The notes under the pieces were generated by a model, which was not told where the DNA came from, searched no databases, and saw only the letters and a list, made by a program, of their open reading frames with translations. The position numbers and the translations under genes were made by a program. Shown here in pieces: positions 17,293-25,384 of a stretch of DNA of 64,000 nucleotides. Positions within the stretch are counted from its first letter, which is position 1, and every line of letters starts with the position of its first letter. The DNA comes from Actinomadura macra NBRC 14102 (lineage in GTDB: Bacteria > Actinomycetota > Actinomycetes > Streptosporangiales > Streptosporangiaceae), in assembly GCF_001552215.1 (NCBI RefSeq), contig NZ_BCQT01000009.1, positions 62,001 through 126,000 on the forward strand. Direction: 5' to 3'.

Positions 17293-18228
17293 TCAGGTCA
17301 GCGGCGACACCGTCCAGCCGTGCCGGGTGCGGCAGCCCCGCACCGCCTCCGGGGACGCGGCGCCCGTGACCAGCAGGCGGACGCCCGGCACCGGGACCGT
17401 GTCGTGGTCGAAGGCGATCGCGCGAAGCTTGGTGGGCGTCACGACGGCCGCCGTCGCCCGCTGCCGGACGATCGCATCGAGCAGCGCGCCCGCGCCGGTG
17501 CCGGACACGCCGGCGAGCAGCGCCCCCTGGGTGAGGCACAGGTCGACCAGGCCGAGCCAGGTCGGCGTGGAAACGTCCCGTCCGCACAAAGCGAGCACGT
17601 CCCCGTCACCGAGGCCCGCCACCCCACCCAGCCGGTAGAGGTCCGCTAGGCGGTCGGCGTGCGTCATCTCCTCGGACGGCCCGCACAACCGCAGCGCGGT
17701 GTCGCGAAGCGGGTCGGGCGGTGGGACCGGGAAGGTCTCGCCGGACACCTCGTCCATCAGGCGGACGAACCGAGTCGCGCCGGGGACGTCCCCGAACGCG
17801 AAGACCTGCCGGACGTAGCAGCGTTCCGTCGCGGCCACGGCCTGCCCGGCGCCCTCCATTCCGGTCAGCAGGAAGCGGGCGCCGCACTCGTTCATCATCG
17901 CGGCGAGCTCGGCGGCGTCCGCGCCGGCCCGCAGCAGGGCGGGCACGGCTCCCGCGGCGGTGATCGCGTGCACGGCGAGGGCGAGGTCACAGGCGCCGGT
18001 GACATGGACCGCCCCGACATCGCCGGGACGGACTCCGTGCCGCCGCAGTCCGCACGCGGCGGCCGGGACCGCCGCCGCGAACCGCGCGTAGCCGAGTTCC
18101 CCTCCCGAGTCGGTGAGGGCGCTCCGGTCGCCGTACCGGGCGGCGTTGTCGGCCGCGGCGCCCAGTACGACGCGGGTCACCGTGGTCTCGGCAACGGTCG
18201 GCGGGGCGGCGGTGTCTCCGTCGGGCAT
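17293..18228 (-). CDS. Degenerate ANL-superfamily (AMP-binding) N-domain protein
   Basis: A 311-residue protein resembling the start of acyl-CoA synthetases: LGAAADNAARYGDRSALTDSGGELGYARF, then GLRRHGVRPGDVGAVHVTGACDLALAVHAITAAGAVP (about residues 60-97), the standard early ANL region. Where the ATP-binding P-loop (TSGTTGxPKG) should be, it reads ALRLCGPSEEMTHADRLADL, and the C-terminal lid domain is absent (311 against about 500 residues). It is therefore probably not an active adenylating enzyme. It lies downstream of a second truncated ANL gene on the same strand, 65 bases away. An earlier in-frame ATG could add a few residues. Role unknown. Confidence 0.7.
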   Translation of the reverse strand: MPDGDTAAPPTVAETTVTRVVLGAAADNAARYGDRSALTDSGGELGYARFAAAVPAAACGLRRHGVRPGDVGAVHVTGACDLALAVHAITAAGAVPALLRAGADAAELAAMMNECGARFLLTGMEGAGQAVAATERCYVRQVFAFGDVPGATRFVRLMDEVSGETFPVPPPDPLRDTALRLCGPSEEMTHADRLADLYRLGGVAGLGDGDVLALCGRDVSTPTWLGLVDLCLTQGALLAGVSGTGAGALLDAIVRQRATAAVVTPTKLRAIAFDHDTVPVPGVRLLVTGAASPEAVRGCRTRHGWTVSPLT

Positions 18229-18293
18229 GGGCCGACGGTATGCCGCCCGCATCGCGGACCACATCCGAAGAAGTGTGTAGGCACGTGTGTAGC

Positions 18294-19478
18294 TCACGAC
18301 CGCGGGCCGAGCCGCCCGAGGATGAAAACGCGCTCGTGGTCGTCGGCGAAGGCCGCGTCGCCGGTGGGCACCCACCGCGCGGGTTCGGCCGCGGCGGGGA
18401 CGCGCACGCACAGTTCGCCCCGCCGGTAGGACGGCTGGACGGCGCGCGTCCGCGGGTGGACGATCCGCCAGGACACACCCGGGAGCCCGCGCCCGACCGA
18501 GTCCAGCGCGCCCTCCTCGTCGGCCCACAGGTTGAGATGGGTGATCCCGGCGGCCTCGGCCACCCCGTACGCCCTGCGGACGGGGCACCCGACCCGCGCC
18601 GCCGCCGCGCGCGCGTCCTCGGCGGCGAGCGGCCCCCCGGCGGCCACGACGGCACGCAGGGACCCGAGATCGAAGTGAGTGGCGGTGCGTCCGCGGGCCA
18701 GCGCCTCCACGAGAGGTGGCGGCAGCACGGCCACCGTGACGCGGTGGTCCTGGATAGCCCGCAGCAGGTCATGGCGGCCCGCTTCGGGGAGCGCGACGAC
18801 GGTGGCGCCGAGCCGCAGCACCGGGTTGAGGACGCCGTTCAGCCCGATCGCGCTCGCGAACGGCAGCGCGGTGAGCACGATGTCATCACCCCCGATCAGG
18901 CCCGCCTCCGCGACGCGGACCAGCCCCGCGACGACCTCAGCGTGTGTCAGCCGCACGACACGCGGAGGCCCGTTTCCGGCCCGGACGGCCAGGGCGGTGT
19001 CGTGCGCGGGATCGGCCCGGACGTTCGGCGCCGCGGTCCGGGCGCCGGACCGGCCACCGAGACCGAGACCGAGACCGAGGACCCTCTCCACGCCGGCCGC
19101 CCTCGCCACCGTCAGGAGCCTGTCGGCCGGCCCCGACCCGGCGATCATGACCCGCATCCCCGCGTTGTCCAGCAGCTCGGCCGGATCCGCCGCCCGAAGC
19201 GGGAGCGGCACCGCACCCACGGCCAGCAACGCATGTAAGGCGACCGCGAACTCGGGACCGTCCGGCAGGTGCAAACCCACCACATCACCGGGACCTATGC
19301 CGCTGTCCGTCAGCGCCGCCGACGCGGGCGCGACCTCGTCCGCCAGCGCGGCATGGGTGATGGAGCGGCCGGACACCCCGTCCACCACCGCGCGCCGCCC
19401 GGACGCGCGGCCCGGACACAGGACCGCCTCCGTCACCGTCACCACGGGATAGGCCACACCGACACCGTAGAAGATCAT
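18294..19478 (-). CDS. AMP-binding ANL protein lacking the C-terminal lid
   Basis: A 394-residue acyl-CoA-synthetase-like protein. It has the early ANL segment GIGPGDVVGLHLPDGPEFAVALHALLAVGAVPLPL, a weakened P-loop region (AVRAGNGPPRVVRLTHAEVV in place of TSGTTGxPKGV), YGVAEAAG for the A5 motif and PTGDAAFADDHERVFILGR for A7. It then stops at the hinge, so the roughly 100-residue lid that completes catalysis is missing. The start at 19478 gives MIFYGVGVAYPVV; longer frames are possible. It is the first gene of a pair with the even shorter downstream ANL protein. The two may form a non-catalytic or two-part complex. Confidence 0.75.
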   Translation of the reverse strand: MIFYGVGVAYPVVTVTEAVLCPGRASGRRAVVDGVSGRSITHAALADEVAPASAALTDSGIGPGDVVGLHLPDGPEFAVALHALLAVGAVPLPLRAADPAELLDNAGMRVMIAGSGPADRLLTVARAAGVERVLGLGLGLGGRSGARTAAPNVRADPAHDTALAVRAGNGPPRVVRLTHAEVVAGLVRVAEAGLIGGDDIVLTALPFASAIGLNGVLNPVLRLGATVVALPEAGRHDLLRAIQDHRVTVAVLPPPLVEALARGRTATHFDLGSLRAVVAAGGPLAAEDARAAAARVGCPVRRAYGVAEAAGITHLNLWADEEGALDSVGRGLPGVSWRIVHPRTRAVQPSYRRGELCVRVPAAAEPARWVPTGDAAFADDHERVFILGRLGPRS

Positions 19479-19748
19479 GCCGCCGAGGCTAGATCGGTGC
19501 CTCCTCCGAGACATGCCCTGAACCGAGCAAACGACTGCGTATTCACACCGCCCGCACCGTGTACACAGCAGGCCAGCAATCAGTGTCGACCGGCGGTGAA
19601 CCACCGGCGCAACCGATGACCGGCATGGTCAGGCGCTCTCAAATCGCCCACTTCGAGACAGATCAGATCGCCATCAACGCATTCCACGAAACCACTGGAG
19701 CACTACCACCAGCTCGGTGCCTCTGGCCGCGCCCGGCTACAGACCGCG

Positions 19749-20303
19749 TCAGAGATCTCTCGTCGGCCCGTTGGTGACCGCCCAGGCGGCGACCTGCGCG
19801 CGTGAGGAAAAGCCGAGTTTGGTGAGGATGTTGGTGACGTGCCGCGCGACGGTCGCGGGGCTGATCACCAGCTCTTCGGCGATACCGCGGTTGCTCAGCC
19901 CCCGCGCGACCAGCGCGACCACCTCTCGCTCTCGGGCGGTGAGCAGACCCGCCCCCAGCTTGGCCGCTGAAGGCGAGGACGCCTGCGGATAGGGGGCAGG
20001 CTCCCGCGCGGCGGGCACTCTCGGTGCCGCCCCACCAGCAGAAAGAGAGCCAGAAGGAGCACACCCCTCCTGGTCGACGAACTCACCCGGCGCCGTCCCT
20101 TCAGACGGAACGGAAGAAGACGAACCAGCGGCAACAGCGCCTTCTCGTCCGGGGCCTCGATCCGAAACCACCCCCCCCAGACGAGACAGAACCAGACGAG
20201 ACAGGGGAACCAGAACCGCGAGAAGCACGCCCCTCCGGTTCGACGAGTCCACCCGGCGCCGTCTCCCCGGTTCGAGCGGAGGGAAGCCAACCAGAGGCAG
20301 CAT
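19749..20303 (-). CDS. LuxR DNA-binding C-terminal part of the ATPase regulator (frameshifted off)
   Basis: This frame encodes a LuxR/GerE helix-turn-helix: LTAREREVVALVARGLSNRGIAEELVISPATVARHVTNILTKLG, followed by the stop at 19749. Upstream of the G tract at 20171-20178 the frame has no homology. Downstream, from VVSDRGPGREG on, it continues the linker of the large ATPase gene in the next frame. It is therefore not an independent gene but the last roughly 140 residues of that regulator, disconnected by one surplus base. The DNA-binding domain itself is intact. Confidence 0.7.
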   Translation of the reverse strand: MLPLVGFPPLEPGRRRRVDSSNRRGVLLAVLVPLSRLVLSRLGGVVSDRGPGREGAVAAGSSSSVPSEGTAPGEFVDQEGCAPSGSLSAGGAAPRVPAAREPAPYPQASSPSAAKLGAGLLTAREREVVALVARGLSNRGIAEELVISPATVARHVTNILTKLGFSSRAQVAAWAVTNGPTRDL

Positions 20304-20320
20304 CGCCTTCTCGCCCGGCG
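20045..20320 (-). repeat. Imperfect duplication in the regulator linker
   Basis: About 110 bp at roughly 20045-20155 is an imperfect copy of about 20210-20320. Once the frame is corrected, they encode GREGAVAAGSSSSVPSEGTA and GREGDAASGWLPSARTGETA. A weaker third copy lies just upstream (LDEAASGSLTP). The homology being in the same reading frame after correction is the strongest evidence that the two halves were once one protein. Confidence 0.65.
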
Positions 20321-22659
20321 AGCTGGGTCGGCTGGGGCGCCTCTCGTGGATGAGGGGTGAGAGAACCGGACGCGGCTTCGTCTAGCCGGCCGGTGAGTCT
20401 GACCGGTGGCGTTTCCTCGGAGGGGACTGTGGGGGCGGGGGACTGCTCTGGTGTGGTGGACGGTCCTCCTGCTACTGCGGTGGGCGCGGTGGGGTGAAGG
20501 GCGTAGGCGACCGCGTCGTCGGCGGGCATGGCGCACCCTTCCGCCCAGAACTGGGTGACGAGGGCGTCGCCCAGTTTGCGGCGGATCGGGGCGAGGGTGC
20601 GTTCCCTGCGGGCGCCCGCGCCGGGGTGCCGGCCCGCGGCTTCGCGCAGGGCGGACGCGGCCGCGGCCAGCAGGACCGCGCCGCGAGGGTCGCCCTCGCG
20701 GGCGAGGAGGTCGGAGAACGCCTCCAGGGCGCGGGCCACGTCCAGGCGGATGCCGGACGAACGGCTCAAGGTAAGGCTCTGTGCCAGGGCCTCGCGCGCA
20801 CCCGCGGCGTCCTGGCGCTCCAGGGCGACTCGGCCAAGGCCGGCTAGGGCGCGGGCCATCTCCGGGCGGGCGCCGATCTCGGCGAGGATCGGCAGGACCT
20901 CGGCGTAGTGACCGCGCGCCGCGTCGTGGTCGCCGCGCAGTTCCGCCAGGCGGCCGAGGCCGATCATGGCGTGCGAGGCGCCCCAGAGCTGCCCGATGTC
21001 CCGCATGATCGCGGCGGCGTCCGTAAGACGGTCGCGGGCCTCGCGGCGGCGCGATCCGCGGATCAGCAGGTAGCCGCGGGTGGCCAGGGAGTAGGCGCGG
21101 TTCCACTCCTGGCCGGGTGCGGCGGCGATGGCGTCGGCCTCGTCCAGCCGGGCGACGGCGTCGGCCGTGCGGCCGGCGCGGGTGAGCGCCTCGGCGATCG
21201 TGATCAGCGAGCACGCGGTCATGAAGTCGTCGCCGGACGCGCGGCAGGGGGCGAGCGCTTCTTCGGCGTACCGTTGCGCCTGCGCGAAGTCCCGGCCGCC
21301 GGCGGCGAGTTGCGCCCGGCCGGCGAGGCCGGCGCCGCGCACGCGGGCGGGAAGGGCGGGACCCCGGGTGAGGAACCGGTCGGTCCACTCGGCCCATTCT
21401 GCGACCCGACCGCGGACGATCCAGAATGTCCGTAGGGCGGTGCATATCCGCAGGCCCTCCTCGATGTCGCCGTGCTCCAGGGACCAGGAGAGCCCGGCGC
21501 GGACGTTGCCGAGTTCCGCGTCGTACAGGCGGAACAGGGCGACCCGCTCCTGCCAGGACGCGCGGATCTCCGCGACGGCGATCTCGCCGTGCCGTTCGGC
21601 GGCCTCCAGGACCGCGTCCCGGTGGCGGAGTCGGAACGCCGCGTCCTCGCCCGCGGCGTCCAGCCGCTCGGCGGCGTACTCGCGGATGCTGTCGATCTGC
21701 CGGAACCGGACCTCGCCCGCCGTCTCCCCCGCGACGGCGACGAGGGACTTGTCGACCAGTGCGGTGAGAAGATCGAGGATCTCGCCAGTGTCCAGGGCGT
21801 CGTCGCCGCAGACGTGCTCGGCCTGGTCGAGGGTCCAGCCGGCGAAGACCGACAGGCGGCGCAGCAGCATCCGCTCCGGGTCGCCGAGCAGGTCGTGGCT
21901 CCAGTCGATCGCCGCGCGCAGCGTGCGCTGCCGGAGCGGTGCCGAGCGGTCGCCGGCGCTCAGCAGCCGGAACCGGTCGGCGAGGCGCCGCGCGATCTGC
22001 TCGACCGACAGGACCCGCACTCGGGCGGCGGCCAGCTCCAGCGCCAGCGGCACCCCGTCCAGGGCGCGCGTGACCTCCTCGACGGCGCCCGTCCGGTCGA
22101 ATCCGGGGCGCGCGGCACGGGCTCGCTCGACGAACAGCCGCGCCGCGTCGTCCGGCTCCAGGGGCGGCACCCGCCACACGTTCTCGCAGGGCAGTTGCAG
22201 CGGCTCGCGGCTGGTGGCGAGGACGCGCAGCCGCGGGCAGCGCGCCAGCAGCATCCCGGTCAGCGCCGCGCACTCCTCGACGACGTGTTCGCAGTTGTCC
22301 AGGACGAGCAGCACCGAGGGCCCGTGCAGTGCGTCCGCGAGCGTCTCGGCCAGGGCACGACCGTCCTCCTCGGTCACGTCCAGGACCGCGGCCACGCGCC
22401 GGGCGATCGGCTCGGGCGTCCCACCCGGCTGGACGTCGGCCAGCTCGACCAGCCACACGCCCTCGGGGTGGGCGGCGACCATCGCGTGGGAGACGTGCAG
22501 CGCCAGCCTGGTCTTGCCGATGCCGCCGGGACCGCACAGGGTGACAGCCCGCATGTCCCGTAGCAGCCGGACGAGGTCCTGCACGTCGCGGTCGCGACCG
22601 ACGAACGCGTTGGGCTCCGCCGGGAGGTTGGTCCTCGCGGGGGTGTTCAGCGCTGTCAT
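20101..22659 (-). CDS. LuxR-family regulator: NB-ARC-like ATPase and TPR part (frameshifted)
   Basis: This 852-residue frame is the body of an actinobacterial signal-integrating regulator. A STAND/NB-ARC-type ATPase occupies the first third: AFVGRDRDVQDL, Walker A GPGGIGKTR (43-51), Walker B SVLLVLDNCEHV, RVLATSREPL and GVPLALELAAARV. A helical TPR-like region follows (repeated AGRTADAVARLDEADAIA, RGHYAEVLPILAEIG). Family members end in a LuxR helix-turn-helix, but here the frame dissolves after a G8 tract (20171-20178) into a Trp/Phe/Arg-rich tail and stops at 20101. Removing one G joins it to the HTH at 19749, giving about 969 residues. It is divergent from the SMC-like operon. The ligand is unknown. 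Confidence 0.85.
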   Translation of the reverse strand: MTALNTPARTNLPAEPNAFVGRDRDVQDLVRLLRDMRAVTLCGPGGIGKTRLALHVSHAMVAAHPEGVWLVELADVQPGGTPEPIARRVAAVLDVTEEDGRALAETLADALHGPSVLLVLDNCEHVVEECAALTGMLLARCPRLRVLATSREPLQLPCENVWRVPPLEPDDAARLFVERARAARPGFDRTGAVEEVTRALDGVPLALELAAARVRVLSVEQIARRLADRFRLLSAGDRSAPLRQRTLRAAIDWSHDLLGDPERMLLRRLSVFAGWTLDQAEHVCGDDALDTGEILDLLTALVDKSLVAVAGETAGEVRFRQIDSIREYAAERLDAAGEDAAFRLRHRDAVLEAAERHGEIAVAEIRASWQERVALFRLYDAELGNVRAGLSWSLEHGDIEEGLRICTALRTFWIVRGRVAEWAEWTDRFLTRGPALPARVRGAGLAGRAQLAAGGRDFAQAQRYAEEALAPCRASGDDFMTACSLITIAEALTRAGRTADAVARLDEADAIAAAPGQEWNRAYSLATRGYLLIRGSRRREARDRLTDAAAIMRDIGQLWGASHAMIGLGRLAELRGDHDAARGHYAEVLPILAEIGARPEMARALAGLGRVALERQDAAGAREALAQSLTLSRSSGIRLDVARALEAFSDLLAREGDPRGAVLLAAAASALREAAGRHPGAGARRERTLAPIRRKLGDALVTQFWAEGCAMPADDAVAYALHPTAPTAVAGGPSTTPEQSPAPTVPSEETPPVRLTGRLDEAASGSLTPHPREAPQPTQLAGREGDAASGWLPSARTGETAPGGLVEPEGRASRGSGSPVSSGSVSSGGGGFGSRPRTRRRCCRWFVFFRSV
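20171..20178 (-). repeat. G8 homopolymer causing the frameshift
   Basis: Eight consecutive C on the plus strand (G8 on the coding strand) sit in the Gly/Ser linker of the LuxR ATPase. Reading with seven G restores an open frame through the duplicated linker to the LuxR domain. The extra base could be a sequencing error, a true mutation, or a slippage site that toggles the gene. Confidence 0.75.
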
Positions 22660-22858
22660 GCTCCCTGCCGTGTCCGAAGGGCCCGGCCCGGTGCGTTCTG
22701 TACCCGGTGCACCTTGCGGGGCCCGCGACGTCCCGTGACTCTAGAGCGTGAGTGTCGCATCGCTGTGCGTGTCGCGTCCGCCGTTTCGCGGTCTTGATTC
22801 CCCGGCCCGCGCCCGCCGATTCCACCTTGGCGGCCACGGGGCCGTACCGTAGTGCGCC

Positions 22859-24079
22859 GTGTCCCCCACCTCCGAGAAAGGCTCCGGTACGGCCGCCAGC
22901 CTGGACGACGCGCTGGTCGGCGAGGCGGTGCTGGGCGTGTACCGGCAGATGTTCGCCGCACTGGCCCGCGACAGCGGCGCCGTCGTGGACGATCCCGAGC
23001 TGGTGGACGTCGCCGAGACCCTTCTCGCCGCGTTCGCCGACGCGGGCGAAGAGGGGTTGAGCCGCGAGCAGATGCGGTACGTGTGCCGCCGCTACCCGCC
23101 CGAGGTGTTCGAGAATCGGCTGCGGGTGCTGAAGGGGCTCGGCGCGGTCCGCGAGGTGTTCCCGAAGCCGAACCAGCTGCGCTACCGGGCGTCGTTCACC
23201 AGCGTGGTCGGGCTGATGTTCGTGCGGCGGATGATGCTGGACGGCGGGCAGAGCGAGATGCATCGGCTCCTCGCCCTGGAGCAGCTCAACGTGGCCGACC
23301 CGCGCATGACGCCAGAGCAGGCACGGGACGGGGCGGACGGCCTCGCCCGCGCCTTCCGGCTGTGGAGCGTCGAGCTCGTCACCCTGACGAACGGGACGAT
23401 CGAGGAGCTGCGCGAGCAGGCGCCGAAGCTGTGGGGCACCGAGGAGATCCTGCTGCGCGCCGAGCGGTTGCACGGCGCAATCCTGCGCCGCTGGCCGCAG
23501 CTCGACCGCACCTGCACCGACCTGCGCGCCGCGATCTACGCCTACGGCGACGCGTCCCGCCGGGCGGCGGCGCGGCTGTCGGACTCGGCGGGCACGACCC
23601 GCAACCTGACCCTGCTGCCGCCCGAGACCTGGCGGACGTTCGCCCGCACCGCCTCCCGCGAGGACCTCGCGGCCGTGCTGGACGGGTTCGTGTTCGACGC
23701 GGCGGCGCCCTGGCATGAACCGTCGGCCGTGGTGACGGCCGTCGAGGACGGCCCGCGCGCCACCCCCGCCCGGCCCGCCCCGCCGCGCCCGTCCGTCCCC
23801 GACACCGGGCTGTCGGACGACACCGGGTCGGACAGCGCCACCGTGGAGCGACTTCGCGAGATCGCCGAGCAGACCCTGCGCGGCCGCGACCGGGTCGCGG
23901 TGGAGGACGTCCTCGCACGGGACTGGGTGACGGCGCGCCGCGTGCTGGCGGACCTGTCCTCCGTGCATCTGCATCCCGAGTTGCCCTACCGGCTCGTCTG
24001 GTCGGACGGCCTGACCGTCCGCCTTGAGGGCTCCCCCACCTGGATGTCCCCCGGCTGGTTCGAAAGGGCGACCCCGTGA
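22859..24079 (+). CDS. Kleisin-like first gene of an SMC-like operon (MukF/JetA-like)
   Basis: This 406-residue protein starts at GTG 22859. The N-terminal part looks like a winged helix (LSREQMRYVCRRYPPEVFENRLRVLKGLGAVREVF, about 61-95), followed by a mostly helical region and a Pro/Asp-rich linker (about 300-325). A C-terminal second winged-helix-like segment follows (VAVEDVLARDWVTARRVLADLSS). Two winged helices with a helical middle is the layout of MukF/JetA kleisins, which bridge an SMC dimer. I recognise the layout, not a named family. It is coupled to the next gene by a 4-base overlap, and the SMC ATPase is the fourth gene of the same operon. Confidence 0.6.
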   Translation: MSPTSEKGSGTAASLDDALVGEAVLGVYRQMFAALARDSGAVVDDPELVDVAETLLAAFADAGEEGLSREQMRYVCRRYPPEVFENRLRVLKGLGAVREVFPKPNQLRYRASFTSVVGLMFVRRMMLDGGQSEMHRLLALEQLNVADPRMTPEQARDGADGLARAFRLWSVELVTLTNGTIEELREQAPKLWGTEEILLRAERLHGAILRRWPQLDRTCTDLRAAIYAYGDASRRAAARLSDSAGTTRNLTLLPPETWRTFARTASREDLAAVLDGFVFDAAAPWHEPSAVVTAVEDGPRATPARPAPPRPSVPDTGLSDDTGSDSATVERLREIAEQTLRGRDRVAVEDVLARDWVTARRVLADLSSVHLHPELPYRLVWSDGLTVRLEGSPTWMSPGWFERATP

Positions 24080-24735
24080 GTGAAGAGCCGGTGAGCGTGG
24101 AGCCGGTGAGCGTGAACCCGCAGGCCATGGCCCGCGCCCGAGCCCGCGTCCTGGGTACTCCGGCGACGGCCGTGTCAGAGCCCATGCCCGCCGGCACCAA
24201 CGGAGTATCGGACGGCACGCACGTATGGCTCCTGCCCATCTGGCCGGACGGCGCCACGCCCGCCGTCCTGGAGGAGTACGAGACGGCGCCGATGCCGCTG
24301 GACCGCGCGGGGCAGGCCCGCCGCGTGCTCGCCGCCGTGCTTCGCTGCTGCTGGACACGTCTGGACGATGCCCCCTGGCCCGGAACGCCGGCGAAGGTCG
24401 CGGACGTCCTGGAGGTCTACGCGGGCATGTCGCGCGGTGACGCCGATCTCGCCCGCCGGTGGGCGACCGGCGAACTGCGCCGTCTGGCAGAAACCGGCTG
24501 GCTTCTCCTGGACGAGCCGTCCGGCACGGTGCGTTCTGGCCCCCGCGTCGCCCTGTGGGCCGACCAGTCGCTCGCGTCCCTGCGTGACCTGCTGCGCCGT
24601 CTCCCCGAACCACCCGCATCGTCGCCCCCCTCGGCACCGGATTCCTCGTCTGAACCAGAGTCTCCCTCCCGTCCGGGCCCCGCGGCCACGACTTCGGCAA
24701 CTGTGGATAACCTGCCGGAGGACCTGGATGAGTGA
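24076..24735 (+). CDS. Small protein of the SMC-like operon (possible MukE/JetB-like subunit)
   Basis: A 219-residue protein that starts at a GTG overlapping the previous stop by 4 bases. The middle is helical with a possible winged-helix stretch: VADVLEVYAGMSRGDADLARRWATGELRRLAETGWLLLDEP (about 115-155). The last 45 residues are a Pro/Ser-rich disordered tail. No catalytic motif is visible. Its place between the kleisin-like and second small gene suggests an accessory subunit of the same complex. A MukE-like role is inference. It overlaps the next gene by 8 bases. Confidence 0.5.
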   Translation: MSEEPVSVEPVSVNPQAMARARARVLGTPATAVSEPMPAGTNGVSDGTHVWLLPIWPDGATPAVLEEYETAPMPLDRAGQARRVLAAVLRCCWTRLDDAPWPGTPAKVADVLEVYAGMSRGDADLARRWATGELRRLAETGWLLLDEPSGTVRSGPRVALWADQSLASLRDLLRRLPEPPASSPPSAPDSSSEPESPSRPGPAATTSATVDNLPEDLDE

Positions 24736-25384
24736 GGTGTTCGAGCCCCTGCTGCGGTCCTTCGACGAGCGGCGGCGGGCCGAGGTCGTCGCGGCGTACA
24801 TGGCGGTGGAGCACGCCGCCGAGCCGGTGCCGGAGGTGCGGTTCGCGGCCCTGCGGGAACCGGCGCTGCGGCGGACGGTCGAGGGGATGCTCGCGCTGAG
24901 CGGGCGGACGCTGGTCCGCTCGGAGCAGACCCGGTGGATCTCCGGCTACCGCGACGACGTCGCGGCGGAGCTGGCGGCGGACCCCGCGTGCGTCCCACCG
25001 GTCCAGGAACGGGCGGTGCTGACGCTGGTGCTGATCCACTCGGTGGCGATCCCGCGCGCGGCGGGCCTGCTGGCGGACGACTCGTGGCTGTCGCCGCATC
25101 CGACGCCGTTGGAGGAGTTGCGCCGCCGCACACAGCTCCCGGTCGGGGAACTGGAGGCCGCGCTGCGGCGGCTGCGGCTGGCCGGTCTGGTGTCGCAGGT
25201 CAAGGCAGGCGCGGACGACGCGGGCGGCTTCGTCCCGGGGCCGCAGTTCCACCGGTTGACGGCCGGGGCGCGGCGCCGCCTGCAGGAGGAACTGATCCTC
25301 GCCGCCGGGCCGGACTCGCCGCTGGCCGCGGCGATCCGGGCGCGCCGCCGGGGACGGGAACGCGATCAGGGGGAGAACAGATGA
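24728..25384 (+). CDS. Second small subunit of the SMC-like operon (possible MukE/JetB-like)
   Basis: A 218-residue protein starting at ATG 24728, overlapping the previous stop by 8 bases. A winged-helix-like core (ERAVLTLVLIHSVAIPRAAGLLADD then TPLEELRRRTQLPVGELEAALRRLRLAGLVSQV, about 97-157) is followed by a charged C-terminal tail. This size and fold pattern resembles the small winged-helix subunits (MukE, JetB) that cap the kleisin in bacterial condensins. Having two different small proteins, rather than one that homodimerises, would be unusual. Its stop overlaps the ATG of the SMC-like gene by 4 bases. Confidence 0.55.
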   Translation: MSEVFEPLLRSFDERRRAEVVAAYMAVEHAAEPVPEVRFAALREPALRRTVEGMLALSGRTLVRSEQTRWISGYRDDVAAELAADPACVPPVQERAVLTLVLIHSVAIPRAAGLLADDSWLSPHPTPLEELRRRTQLPVGELEAALRRLRLAGLVSQVKAGADDAGGFVPGPQFHRLTAGARRRLQEELILAAGPDSPLAAAIRARRRGRERDQGENR

